Origin: Rhodovulum sp. P5
Lineage (GTDB): Bacteria; Pseudomonadota; Alphaproteobacteria; Rhodobacterales; Rhodobacteraceae
DNA: 64,000 bases
Assembly: GCF_002079305.1 (NCBI RefSeq)
Contig: NZ_CP015039.1
Coordinates: forward strand, 3,829,501-3,893,500
Direction: 5' to 3'
Both the position numbers and the translations under genes were made by a program. The notes under the pieces are model-generated. The model had not been told where the DNA came from. It searched no databases and was given only the letters and a program-made list of their open reading frames with translations. Shown here piece by piece: positions 1 to 6,844 of this stretch. Position 1 is the first letter of the stretch. Every line of letters starts with the position of its first letter.

Positions 1-185
1 AGATGGGTCTTTCCTGTGCCGGTGCCGCCGATCAGCACGAGGTTGCGTTGATGATCGAGGAAGTCTCCGGCGGCGAGATCACGGATCAGGGTCTCGTTGA
101 CCTCGGCGGTCTCGAAGTCGAACTCGTCGATTTCCTTGGCCAGCGGCAGCTTGGCGATGGTCATCTGGTATTTGATCGAGCGCGC

Positions 186-227
186 GCTCGCCATTGTTCT
201 TGAACCAATGGCGCTCAATGGCTCGCT
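186..227. repeat. short hairpin micro-insertion, family A copy 1 (in istB)
   Basis: This is 42 bases of extra sequence between the codons for AEISE and ARSIKYQ of istB, a net gain of about 36 bases and in frame. It contains a perfect inverted repeat, CGCCATTG (189-196) and CAATGGCG (206-213), around a 9-base loop. It shares the blocks CGCCATTG, ATGGCG and CAATGGCTC with the insertion at 716-758. Confidence 0.6.
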
Positions 228-291
228 CTCACTGATCTCGGCGGTCAGGAGGTCGCCAATGATCTGATGCGGCTCGTGCTGTCGCTTGACC

Positions 292-316
292 GTCACGCTG
301 GAAGCGTGCCTCCGGC
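292..316. repeat. 25-base hairpin micro-insertion, family B copy 1 (in istB)
   Basis: This is an exact 25-base gain between the istB codons for IIAVA and VKRQHEP, which shifts the frame. It contains the hairpin CACGCT-GGA-AGCGTG followed by GCCTCCGG. The same element with compensatory stem changes interrupts the IS66 tnpC gene at 10325-10355. Confidence 0.65.
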
Positions 317-715
317 GCGACGGCGATGATCTCGTCGTAGGCTGTCCTCATGCCGTAAAGCTTCAGTTGGCCCATGGCGGCCAGCACCTGTGATCGTTCC
401 ATTCGTTGTTCTCCTGAGACTGTCATAGCGATCGCAATTGGCGGCAGGCTCGCAGGCCAGCTTCAGCGCATCCGGCGTCGTGATTGTCAGCGGCGGTGGC
501 GGTTCGCGGTGACGGGCCAGGCTGTTCAGCACCACCCCTGCGGAGTGGACATTGTGAGACAGGGCCTCGGCGCAGGCGGCTTCGACAGCTTCCAGCCCAT
601 CGGTGAGCACGGCACCGAGGATATCGACCATTTGCCGGTCGCCGCCGGGCTGACGTTCGAGCTTGCGCTGCACACGGCGCAGGGCTGGCGGCAGGTCCCA
701 GTCCTTGAAGGGCGC

Positions 716-758
716 GTTCGCCATTGGTCTCGAACACATGGCGACACAATGGCTCACT
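716..758. repeat. short hairpin micro-insertion, family A copy 2 (in istA)
   Basis: This is 43 bases between the istA codons for KPGALR and APFKDWDL, a net gain of about 37 bases that shifts the frame. On the plus strand it shares CGCCATTG, ATGGCG and CAATGGCTCACT with the other family A copies. Its own inverted repeat is GTTCG/CGAAC. Confidence 0.6.
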
Positions 759-968
759 GCGCAAGGCGCCTGGCTTGCGCGCCAGAACCGGGATGTAATG
801 GAGTGGATCGTAGATCGTCTTGCCGCGACCGAAAGTCCGTTCATGCCGCCCCACGACCTGACCGTCCTGCCAGCATTCCAGGCGATCGGCATAGGCGCGG
901 ATCTCGACGGGCCGCCCGACCGCGCGGGCATCGACCGAGTAGCGGTTCTTGTCGAACCGCACGAGGCA

Positions 969-1033
969 GGGTGAAGGGTGTCTCGGAATTGGTCCGGTGG
1001 ACCAATTCAGCCCTGAACGGGCGGAGCCCCGGA
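969..1033. repeat. 65-base insertion in istA with perfect 23-base palindrome
   Basis: This is extra sequence between the istA codons for AVSK and CLVRFD, with a net gain near 62 bases that shifts the frame. At 986-1008 it carries a perfect palindrome with 10-base arms, GAATTGGTCC and GGACCAATTC, around GGT. The arms resemble GntR/PdhR-type operators (ATTGGTNNNACCAAT), but the site lies inside a dead transposase gene with no promoter context visible. Confidence 0.55.
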
Positions 1034-1150
1034 CTTGGATACCGCGGCCGGGACGGCGTGGAATCCATCGAACGCACCGACATAGGGCACCAGGCTCGAC
1101 CGTTCCTCTTCGAACACTTCCCACTCAAGTTCACCAGTAAAACGCGTAAG

Positions 1151-2915
1151 TGATTGATATCGTTATGGCGAGATTGGCCAAAATGTAACTACGCGAGGGT
1201 GATCAGGCGGGTTTTGGCAGGTTCAGGGTGTCGAAGAGGTCCAGTTGTTCGGGGGTCGGGGTGGTGAGGCCGTCGAGCTTTCGGTCGGCGATCCGGGCTT
1301 CGTGGCGGTGGATGCGCGCGAGCATGTCGAGGGCGGTTCGTGGGCTGGCGTCATGTCCTTTTGCCTTCAGCCGCATGCGCATGACGCGGTAGAGGACGAG
1401 GGCGAGAAAGCAGATCAGCGCGTGGGCGCGGATGCGGTCGGGCAGCCGATGGTGGACGGGGGCGATCTCGATATCGGATTTCAGGACGCGGAAGCCGCGT
1501 TCGATATCGGCCAGCGACTTGTAGCGGGTCACGGTTGCGGTCGGCGTCAGGTCGGGGGCATTGGTCAGCAGGGCGAGCTTGCCGTCGAAGAGTTCGGCTC
1601 GGGCGACGGCGTCTTCGTCGATGCTGTAGCTGAACCGGTCGGCCTGCAGGTCTGCCTTGAGGAACCGGGTCAGTTCGGCCTCGGCCACGGCGCGCGTGAA
1701 GCGGCTATAGGCGCCGCGGTCGGAGGCGCGGCGGCCCCGCGCCGTCTGGCCGTCGTCTTGCGCATCGAGCTTGGCGACCATCTTTTCGGCCTGGGCTTCA
1801 AGTTCGGCGATGCGGGCGCGACGTCGTTCGGATTGGTCGGCGGCTCGAACGGGATCATGGGCGACGATCAGGCGATGGCCGGCAAAATTGCTTTCCGCCA
1901 GGCCGCCTTCGTCGAAGGCAAGGCCCCGAAAGGTCTCGACCAGATCGGCATAGCGACGGGCGGGGACGGCGAGGATGAACTCCAGCTTGCGGTCGTCCTG
2001 ATCGGCCAGGGCGGTCAGTTCGTCGATGTTTTCAAGGCTGAGCAGGCCACGGTCGGCGACCAGGATGACACGCTGCACGGGAAACCGCTGCAACACCGTC
2101 TGCAGCATGCCCTGCAGGGTTTTCGTCTCCCCGACATTGCCGGGGTGGACCGTGTGCATGAGCGGCAGGCCGTCGGCGGTTTGCACGACGCCGAGCACGA
2201 ATTGCCGGGCGATGCCACCGGTTTCCTTGTTCATGCCATAGGCGCGGAGGTCGTCGTCAACCTCTCCGTCGCCATGGATGCGCACCGTGGTCAGGTCGTA
2301 GAAGACCACGGCCAGGTCCCGATCGACCAGCGGACGGATTTGTCTGGCCAGTTCCATCTCGACCCGCTCGGCATGGTCCATCAGCGCATCCATGGCGCGG
2401 AGCAGATGTTGATGCGTGACGGTGTCCGGCATCGCGGGCATCGCGACCGTTTCCAGCCAGCGCAGGCAGCCAAGCTTGCTTGTGGGGTCGCACAACCGAT
2501 TGAACACCATGGCGCGGACCAGCGCCTCCACGTCGACTTTCCGCTTGCCGGAACGCAGCGCACGGCCGAGGGCATGATCGAAACCAAGGTCCTTCCACAA
2601 CTCGTGCAGGGCAAAGACGTCGCCATAGCTGCGCGCCGCCTCGTAGGTGATCTCGGCCTTCTCGGGCTCGACCCGACCCGCGGCGCGACTGAGCCCCCGG
2701 ATCAGCGCATCGAGCTGGCCATCCTTCATCCCGTCCACGCGCCCCAGATTGGCCACGACGCGCAGCCGGGGCTTGCCCGCCTCGTTACGGAAGGACTCGA
2801 CAATCTGCAGATAGCGACGCCCGCCGCTCTCGGTGATGCGCGTGAACATGGCATGCAGGATATCGCACGTTTGGGCGCATTCATAGGGTCTTAAACATCA
2901 TAACGTGTAACTACA
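1151..2915 (-). mobile_element. IS1634-family insertion sequence (approximate ends)
   Basis: The element holds one transposase gene and interrupts the istA remnant on its left side. Candidate ends share TG followed ten bases in by CGTTATG (plus strand 1151-1167 and minus strand 2915-2899), but only about half of the 17 positions match. No target duplication is obvious, so the boundaries are estimates. Confidence 0.6.
1203..2849 (-). CDS. IS1634-family transposase, apparently intact
   Basis: A 548-residue DDE transposase of the IS1634/IS4-like group. Recognisable segments are the N-terminal FTRITESGGRRYLQIVES block, the first catalytic-Asp region VFYDLTTV (about residue 185), the second-Asp region VILVADRGLLS (about 260), and a C-terminal GFRVLKSDIEIAPVHHR block typical of the catalytic-Glu region of this family. 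There is no internal stop or frameshift, unlike every neighbouring IS gene, so this is probably the most recent arrival in the left part of the island. It would catalyse cut-and-paste movement of its own element. The family assignment rests on overall pattern. A long plus-strand ORF over the same bases is a GC-driven shadow. Confidence 0.85.
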   Translation of the reverse strand: MFTRITESGGRRYLQIVESFRNEAGKPRLRVVANLGRVDGMKDGQLDALIRGLSRAAGRVEPEKAEITYEAARSYGDVFALHELWKDLGFDHALGRALRSGKRKVDVEALVRAMVFNRLCDPTSKLGCLRWLETVAMPAMPDTVTHQHLLRAMDALMDHAERVEMELARQIRPLVDRDLAVVFYDLTTVRIHGDGEVDDDLRAYGMNKETGGIARQFVLGVVQTADGLPLMHTVHPGNVGETKTLQGMLQTVLQRFPVQRVILVADRGLLSLENIDELTALADQDDRKLEFILAVPARRYADLVETFRGLAFDEGGLAESNFAGHRLIVAHDPVRAADQSERRRARIAELEAQAEKMVAKLDAQDDGQTARGRRASDRGAYSRFTRAVAEAELTRFLKADLQADRFSYSIDEDAVARAELFDGKLALLTNAPDLTPTATVTRYKSLADIERGFRVLKSDIEIAPVHHRLPDRIRAHALICFLALVLYRVMRMRLKAKGHDASPRTALDMLARIHRHEARIADRKLDGLTTPTPEQLDLFDTLNLPKPA

Positions 2916-2984
2916 CGACTTCGGCCGAACTGCCCACCTCGCGCGCCTTAAGCTATTGAAATCCCATACCTGCGCTGAACGCGC

Positions 2985-3098
2985 TCACGCAGATTCCCCC
3001 GGATTTTGTCGAAGTTCGGCGTGGCGCATGTCGATCATCGCGGTGAGCCGCGGGCGCAGCAGATCGTCCTGTTCGGGAGCGCGGGACTTCGGCTTCAT
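2985..3098 (-). pseudogene. IS5-like transposase N-terminal fragment (37 codons)
   Basis: Minus-strand reading from ATG at 3098 gives MKPKSRAPEQDDLLRPRLTA then MIDMRHAEL and soon a stop. The pattern resembles the start of IS5-superfamily transposases (a D-L-x-R-x-R-L then I-D-x-R-H-x-L block). Just upstream, 3113-3146 contains the inverted repeat GCAGGGTT/AACCCTGC, as expected for an IS terminus. Everything beyond residue 30 is lost, probably when the neighbouring IS1634 element arrived. The identification is tentative because so little remains. Confidence 0.4.
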
Positions 3099-3189
3099 GG
3101 GGCATCCGGGATTGCAGGGTTCTGACCAGAATCGTAGCAAACCCTGCAGTTCAGAAATAGCTCGAACGCCCTCTCAGCCAGCCAAATCA

Positions 3190-3513
3190 GAGGCTTGGGG
3201 GTTGTTCAGGACCGACTACTTCGCCGTTCACTTCAAGATTGACTATGTGAACGCCGATGGAAGCATCTCGAATTATTACCCGGATTTCATCGTCAAACTG
3301 AAAGATGGCCGCGTTTCCATCGTTGAAACCAAGGGCCAGGAAGACCTGGATGTACCATTAAAGATGGAGCGCCTGCGGCAGTGGTGCGAAGACACAAACT
3401 CTGCGCAATCTGAAACTACCTTCGATTTCGTGTATGTCCACGAAGAGAGCTTCGACCGGTACAAACCCAGCACCTTCACTCAACTTGAAGGGGGGGTTCT
3501 TGAATGCAAGTGA
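3190..3513 (+). pseudogene. type III restriction endonuclease (Res) C-terminal nuclease fragment
   Basis: The open frame that ends at 3513 has a recognisable part starting near AWGLFRTDYFAVHF. It contains YYPDFIV and IVETKG, which are the P-D and E-x-K halves of a PD-(D/E)xK nuclease. It ends with DFVYVHEESFDRYKP, as in Res subunits of type III restriction-modification systems. The helicase portion is absent, and the sequence upstream of 3160 is IS-end DNA, so only the nuclease tail survives. It converges on the HEPN/DUF262 genes with a 12-base gap. The base composition is visibly more AT-rich than the flanking IS genes, consistent with an imported defence block. It could conceivably still be expressed as a small nuclease-like protein, but the lack of a clear start argues against that. 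Confidence 0.65.
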
Positions 3514-3524
3514 GGTGATTATTT

Positions 3525-3998
3525 TCAGTCCCCAAGCACCACGGCACTAAATGCGCGAACAAATGACTTCGAGCTTTTGTAATAGCCTTCAACGATGGAA
3601 AAGCCTGTTCCGTTCTTCTTGCCGTGGGCAATCTGGTCCCTCAGGGTTTTCAAACTATCTACCGCGTCCCGGTCAACCTCTGAGGTAGCAGCTTCAATAT
3701 GAGGCCACCAGTCTGAGTCAAATTGGTCGGTAACGGTTTTTATCTTTTCACAATTCAAAGAATTATTGCGCGCTATGGTTTTCTCTATAAATCGGCTAAT
3801 CTTTGGGTTGCCGTTGCGGCGGCCATATTCCGACAAGATATTGATAACGGAACGCTCCACATGACCAGCGCCAGCTAGGACCAGGTGGCTCGAAAACACA
3901 TGCTGTAACGCCAGGTCGGCATCATCGACGGCTCCGCGCAAATCAGCCGACAGTTTATCCAATCGCTGTTCTTCACGCGTTATTAGCAACGGCGGCAT
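3525..3998 (-). CDS. HEPN-domain protein, candidate RNase effector of a two-gene defence/TA unit
   Basis: 157 residues, mostly predicted helical. Near the C-terminal third it carries LRDQIAHGKK, in which R120 and H125 form the Rx4H motif that defines catalytic HEPN ribonucleases. The size and the late position of the motif fit the RiboL-PSP-HEPN/MAE_28990-like group. The ATG at 3998 overlaps the end of the upstream DUF262 gene by 26 bases, so the two are almost certainly translated together. HEPN proteins commonly act as RNA-cleaving toxins or abortive-infection effectors, kept quiet by a partner. Here the partner would be the DUF262 protein. No transmembrane segment or signal peptide is visible. 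The RNase role is inferred from the motif. An alternative is a nuclease-inactive scaffold HEPN. Confidence 0.7.
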   Translation of the reverse strand: MPPLLITREEQRLDKLSADLRGAVDDADLALQHVFSSHLVLAGAGHVERSVINILSEYGRRNGNPKISRFIEKTIARNNSLNCEKIKTVTDQFDSDWWPHIEAATSEVDRDAVDSLKTLRDQIAHGKKNGTGFSIVEGYYKSSKSFVRAFSAVVLGD

Positions 3999-5076
3999 CC
4001 AACACTTCCTTTGCCTTCTCTATCCTTCCTAGCACGTTGGATTCGTTCGATGTCGCTTCTCCGGCGAGTTGAATGAAGCTATCATCCTTGGCAAGTGCTT
4101 CGCTTGCCGTGGCAATCGCGTCAGCGTCAGCATCTGGGTTTTCCGAAATTGCCACCATAAGCGCATCAAAGAAAGCAACGTTCATTGAGCGGGTGAGGCG
4201 AAATGCTTGCTTGCCAAGAGCTTGATAGCTTCTTTCAATAGCGCTGGAAAATGCCGAAATAAATTCTCCCAGTTCATCCTCGGGTTTATTGCGGTTACTG
4301 GCCATGAAAGTGTTCAAAAAACCTTTCATTGGGCGAGAGTAGGTGTCTCGGGAGAACCTCAGGGCCAAGAAACGAAGAATTAGTTCTTGGTCTTTTGCAC
4401 GCTTGTGCTTAGGTCCAAAAATCTCACGCCAAGCCTTGTTTCCATTCGCGGTGCCGAGCATCGTTTGAAAGCTGCCATGATACACGGCGGCTCGCATTTC
4501 TTGCGGCTGCAATGGCGTCCCGTTGGAGTTAAGTCTTTCGAAAATATGGAAAACCGAACTATTGCTATCGTCCGGGGCCATCTGCTGAATTATCATTGCA
4601 TGGATGATTGAATCCTCGAAACGCCGCTGGTCTTCCTCTTCCAAGTCTTCCAGCGTTTTGCCCTCAAAACGCGGCTTCACATCTTTGAGCTTGAAAACTC
4701 TATCGTTGTGCGGGAGCCTCCCCTTCTTGAAGGCATGGAGCGTTGTTAGCCGCTGCAAACCATCCACAATTAGGAGCTTCTGAGTTTCTTCCTCTCGAAA
4801 AAGAAACACACTGGGGATAGGCAAGCCCAAAAGAATTGACTCAATAAACTTTGATGCCTGTGGCCAGGTCCACACGAAGTTTCTTTGAAATTCCGGGCGA
4901 TAAATTGACCCTCGGTCGAAGCGCTTGACCAGGCCATCAACATCAAAGTCAGCGCCAGATGTGGTTATCTGATATACGACATCGTCGTCATCAAGTTCCT
5001 CATCATTCTCATCTCCATCTAATGACGGTTCTGAATATTCGACTTCAATATCGGCATCTGCCTCGTCTTGTGTCAT
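3973..5076 (-). CDS. DUF262 (ParB/Srx-like NTP-binding) protein paired with HEPN
   Basis: 367 residues. An acidic tail (residues 1-34) is followed by a DUF262 domain: FQRNFVWTWPQASKFIESIL (about 63-82), LGLPIPSVFLF, and the signature DGLQRLTTL (105-113), the DGQQR-type nucleotide-binding segment seen in GmrSD, SspE and related defence proteins. The C-terminal half is helical and lacks the DUF1524 HNH nuclease motif found in GmrSD-type fusions, so the nuclease activity may be supplied by the adjoining HEPN protein. Start: ATG at 5076 with an AGAGG-like ribosome site just upstream. About 130 non-coding bases separate it from two tiny ORFs on the same strand. It probably senses or hydrolyses a nucleotide and gates the HEPN effector; this role is inference. 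Confidence 0.75.
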   Translation of the reverse strand: MTQDEADADIEVEYSEPSLDGDENDEELDDDDVVYQITTSGADFDVDGLVKRFDRGSIYRPEFQRNFVWTWPQASKFIESILLGLPIPSVFLFREEETQKLLIVDGLQRLTTLHAFKKGRLPHNDRVFKLKDVKPRFEGKTLEDLEEEDQRRFEDSIIHAMIIQQMAPDDSNSSVFHIFERLNSNGTPLQPQEMRAAVYHGSFQTMLGTANGNKAWREIFGPKHKRAKDQELILRFLALRFSRDTYSRPMKGFLNTFMASNRNKPEDELGEFISAFSSAIERSYQALGKQAFRLTRSMNVAFFDALMVAISENPDADADAIATASEALAKDDSFIQLAGEATSNESNVLGRIEKAKEVLDAAVANNA

Positions 5077-5205
5077 TCTTGACCTCTGTTCCGCGCGAAT
5101 TTACTCTTTCAGATAGCCAAGGAACTCACGGAGTTCACGAAAGAGTCTCAAAGATTCTTACAAAAGCCGGACAAGAGCACGATTCTTTTCCAGACGGCAC
5201 ATGAC

Positions 5206-5355
5206 TCACTCACCCTTAATATTCTTGTAAAACTCAAGAATAGATGGGTCGAGCGGCGGACGCTCATAGAATTTCACTTCAAACACATCCCTGTCAAAGT
5301 GGATGATGATGCCGTCATCAAGTTCTTCTGCCCTGGTGCTCACTGGGTCGCGCAT
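5206..5355 (-). CDS. small unknown ORF (49 codons), downstream member of an overlapping pair
   Basis: Minus-strand ATG at 5355 to TGA at 5206. The product reads MRDPVSTRAEELDDGIIIHF and ends FYKNIKGE. It is not recognised. The composition (acidic with aromatic clusters) looks protein-like, not random. Its start lies 16 bases inside the preceding small ORF. It is on the same strand as, and upstream of, the DUF262-HEPN pair. It could be an independent small protein, or the second half of one gene of about 95 residues split by a frameshift. Confidence 0.4.
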   Translation of the reverse strand: MRDPVSTRAEELDDGIIIHFDRDVFEVKFYERPPLDPSILEFYKNIKGE

Positions 5356-5489
5356 AAGACCGCGCTGTGCCATGTGCCTTGGAGCTCAACAAACACGGCG
5401 TAGTCCTCAACAAACGCTCGCCTGTCGCCCAGAAACTTACCCATGCCAGCGTCGCGGACGGCTTCTTCAAGTGTGACTTGTTGTGGCAT
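5340..5489 (-). CDS. small unknown ORF (49 codons), upstream member of an overlapping pair
   Basis: Minus-strand ATG at 5489 to TGA at 5340. The product begins MPQQVTLEEAVRDAGMGKFL and continues GDRRAFVEDYAVFVELQG. It is not recognised. The N-terminus (TLEEAVRDAGM) has the look of a small regulator or antitoxin, but no named motif can be claimed. It overlaps the next ORF by 16 bases in a different frame. It sits between the tRNA-Ser gene and the DUF262 gene, so it would be the first gene of the putative defence operon. Confidence 0.4.
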   Translation of the reverse strand: MPQQVTLEEAVRDAGMGKFLGDRRAFVEDYAVFVELQGTWHSAVLCATQ

Positions 5490-5611
5490 GACAGCTCCGA
5501 TTCCGTGCAAATGCCGAGCAAAAATAGAGCAGATTTTCGCTTGTGTCCACCGACCTGCACGCCCAACTTATTGAAAAGCTTCGATAAGTTTCACTTAACG
5601 GGCACCAAAAA

Positions 5612-5701
5612 TGGCGGAGACGAAGGGATTCGAACCCTCGAGACGGTTTCCCGCCTACTCCCTTAGCAGGGGAGCGCCTTCGACCACTCGGCCACGTCTC
5701 C
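5612..5701 (-). tRNA. tRNA-Ser (anticodon GCU)
   Basis: The minus strand reads a class II tRNA of 90 bases including an encoded CCA. The acceptor stem is GGAGACG/CGTCTCC, the D-loop region has GTGGCCGAGTGG, the anticodon stem-loop is CTCCC-CTGCTAA-GGGAG with anticodon GCT, there is a long variable arm, and the T-loop is GGTTCGAATCC. It decodes AGC/AGU serine codons. It directly abuts the AT-richer defence block. tRNA genes are frequent integration sites, but no integrase or second attachment copy was seen. Confidence 0.95.
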
Positions 5702-6156
5702 ACCGATGCGTATAGCTGCCCAAATGGCTGGAAACAAGGCCATTATCCAGATGTTTCCAGAAAACCGCGATCTGGGGTGTCTTGCCCCACAAGGCTGAAC
5801 AAAGCAGGAAGACGCGGTTGGAAGTGGCGAGAATCTGGCAACATTTGTTCCCGCTGTGTTCGAAACAACCGACGATGCCAGACCACCAAAAAAGAAACCG
5901 CCGGGAGATCTGGCGCTCTTGCCGACAGCAACTTTGAGTTCGTAGCTACTGCGAGAAACTACACCGCAAGAGTTCTGCTATCAACCGTTTCCGTCGCTTC
6001 CGCGCGGAGGTGGGTGTCATGAGCGTGATGTACAGCGACATGCGAAAGACGAGCTAAGGCGACAGCCAGTTCTACGGGCTGCCGCCTCCGGCCACGAAGT
6101 CCCTGACCAGAAGATCCTAGGGGCAGGAAATGGGCCGGCTGAACGAAGAGGCTCGT
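5702..6156. other. gene-free stretch between tRNA-Ser and IS21 debris
   Basis: There is no convincing gene. The right third (from about 6000) reads like the leader of an IS21-family element preceding the istA remnant, with GGGCCGGCTGAACGAAGAG just before its ATG. The remaining short ORFs have no recognisable content. Confidence 0.5.
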
Positions 6157-6513
6157 ATGACGATCAAGGTTCTGGATGAGCGGTGAGCGGCGGGTGCCGA
6201 GATCGCCCGACTGCTGGGTGTTAGCGAGGGCGCGGTTCGGTATCACGTGCGGCGTATGAAGGTCGGGGCCGCTGATGGGCGCGGCGCGCGGTCGCAGAAG
6301 GCGGCGGCCTTTGCGGAAGCGATCGAGCACTGGCGGCAATCGACGTCGGATGCCGGGCTGAACCTGGAGGCGCTGCATTCCTGGCTGGTGCGCGAGAACG
6401 GCTACGACGGCAGCCTGCGCTCGGTGACCATTCCGGCTGATCCGCCCATCTGTTCCGCTAGCAGCCGCCCACCTGAACCGGGTTATCCGCCCAGCAGTGG
6501 TGCGCCGCGTTGA
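6157..6513 (+). pseudogene. istA: IS21-family istA N-terminal remnant with in-frame stop
   Basis: ATG at 6157 opens MTIKVLDER, followed at once by TGA (6184-6186). The same frame then continues AAGAEIARLLGVSEGAVRYHV, a helix-turn-helix typical of the IstA N-terminus, and goes on to LNLEALHSWLVRENGYDGSL. After about 6430 the IstA similarity stops. The element is therefore dead twice over, by a nonsense codon and a truncation. It is in the opposite orientation to the istB and istA pieces to its right, so it derives from a separate copy or a rearrangement. Confidence 0.75.
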
Positions 6514-6530
6514 GGCGTAGGTCTCGGGTA

Positions 6531-6776
6531 TCAGGTTTCGTCACCGTTGGCCTTGGTTTTTCTCAGCGATGGGCCGCTGAGTTCGAGGCGGTAGGCATTG
6601 TGGACGATCCGGTCGAGAATGGCGTCTGCGAAAGTGGGTTTACCTATGACGTCGTGCCAGGTGTTCAATGGCAACTGACTGGTGATCAGGGTCGAGCCGG
6701 TGCCGTAGCGATCCTCGACGATTTCCATGAGGTCCCGGCGCTGGCTGGCGGTCAGGCGATCTGAACTGATGCGGTG
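6531..6776 (-). pseudogene. istB: IS21-family istB C-terminal remnant
   Basis: The minus strand gives LTASQRRDLMEIVEDRYG, then STLITSQLPLNTWHDVIGKP (sensor I region), then DAILDRIVHNAYRLELSGPS and a natural end. The N-terminal two thirds, including Walker A, are replaced by the IS110-family element that starts within about 50 bases. The istA end further right (8113-9185) is on the same strand and probably belonged to the same IS21 copy. Confidence 0.8.
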
Positions 6777-6844
6777 GATGCCCCCACCCAGCGGCATCTC
6801 GTATGCCATGATGGTTTCAAAGGAACCAAGTGGAGGGCGCACCG

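Larger units (their letters stand above)
1..426 (-). pseudogene. istB: IS21-family istB (helper ATPase) remnant, cut by the window edge
   Basis: Read right to left, the minus strand begins with the usual IstB start (MERSQVLAAMGQLKLYGMR). Near positions 1-45 it reaches the Walker A segment NLVLIGGTGTGKT, where the gene runs off the window. IstB is the AAA+ helper ATPase of IS21 transposition. The reading frame is not continuous. A 25-base insertion at 292-316 shifts the frame after IIAVA, and the expected VKRQHEPHQIIGDLL resumes in another frame. A second, in-frame insertion at 186-227 separates AEISE from ARSIKYQ. Each matches short sequences found in other IS genes of this island. The ATP-binding residues are present, but the protein cannot be made whole. 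The recognition is by motif memory; no search was run. Confidence 0.8.
420..1150 (-). pseudogene. istA: IS21-family istA (transposase) C-terminal remnant, disrupted
   Basis: Three minus-strand frames together give an IstA C-terminal half. They read a start-proximal piece (EVFEEERSSLVPYVGAFDGFH), then CLVRFDKNRYSVDARAVGRPVEI through YDPLHYIPVLARKPGALR, then APFKDWDLPPALRRVQRKL through DALKLACEPAANCDRYDSL. The frames break exactly where extra DNA is present: a 65-base segment at 969-1033 containing a perfect palindrome, and a 43-base segment at 716-758. The right side ends at about 1150, where the IS1634-type element begins, so the N-terminal catalytic half is missing. It sits directly upstream of the istB remnant, as in an IS21 operon. 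It is a clear pseudogene. Confidence 0.8.

Noticed and set aside
986-1008. Interpretation of the palindrome as an active GntR operator
   Set aside because: It lies inside a dead transposase gene with no promoter or downstream target gene; kept only as a hypothesis under findings.
1245-2894. 549-codon plus-strand frame
   Set aside because: It is antisense to the intact IS1634 transposase.
5612-5701. A tRNA-borne attachment duplicate marking an integrated island
   Set aside because: No second copy of the tRNA 3' end and no integrase gene could be found in the window, so no att site is annotated.
5777-6022. 81-codon ORF after the tRNA-Ser
   Set aside because: No ribosome site, motif or plausible composition; it lies in what looks like IS-flanking DNA.
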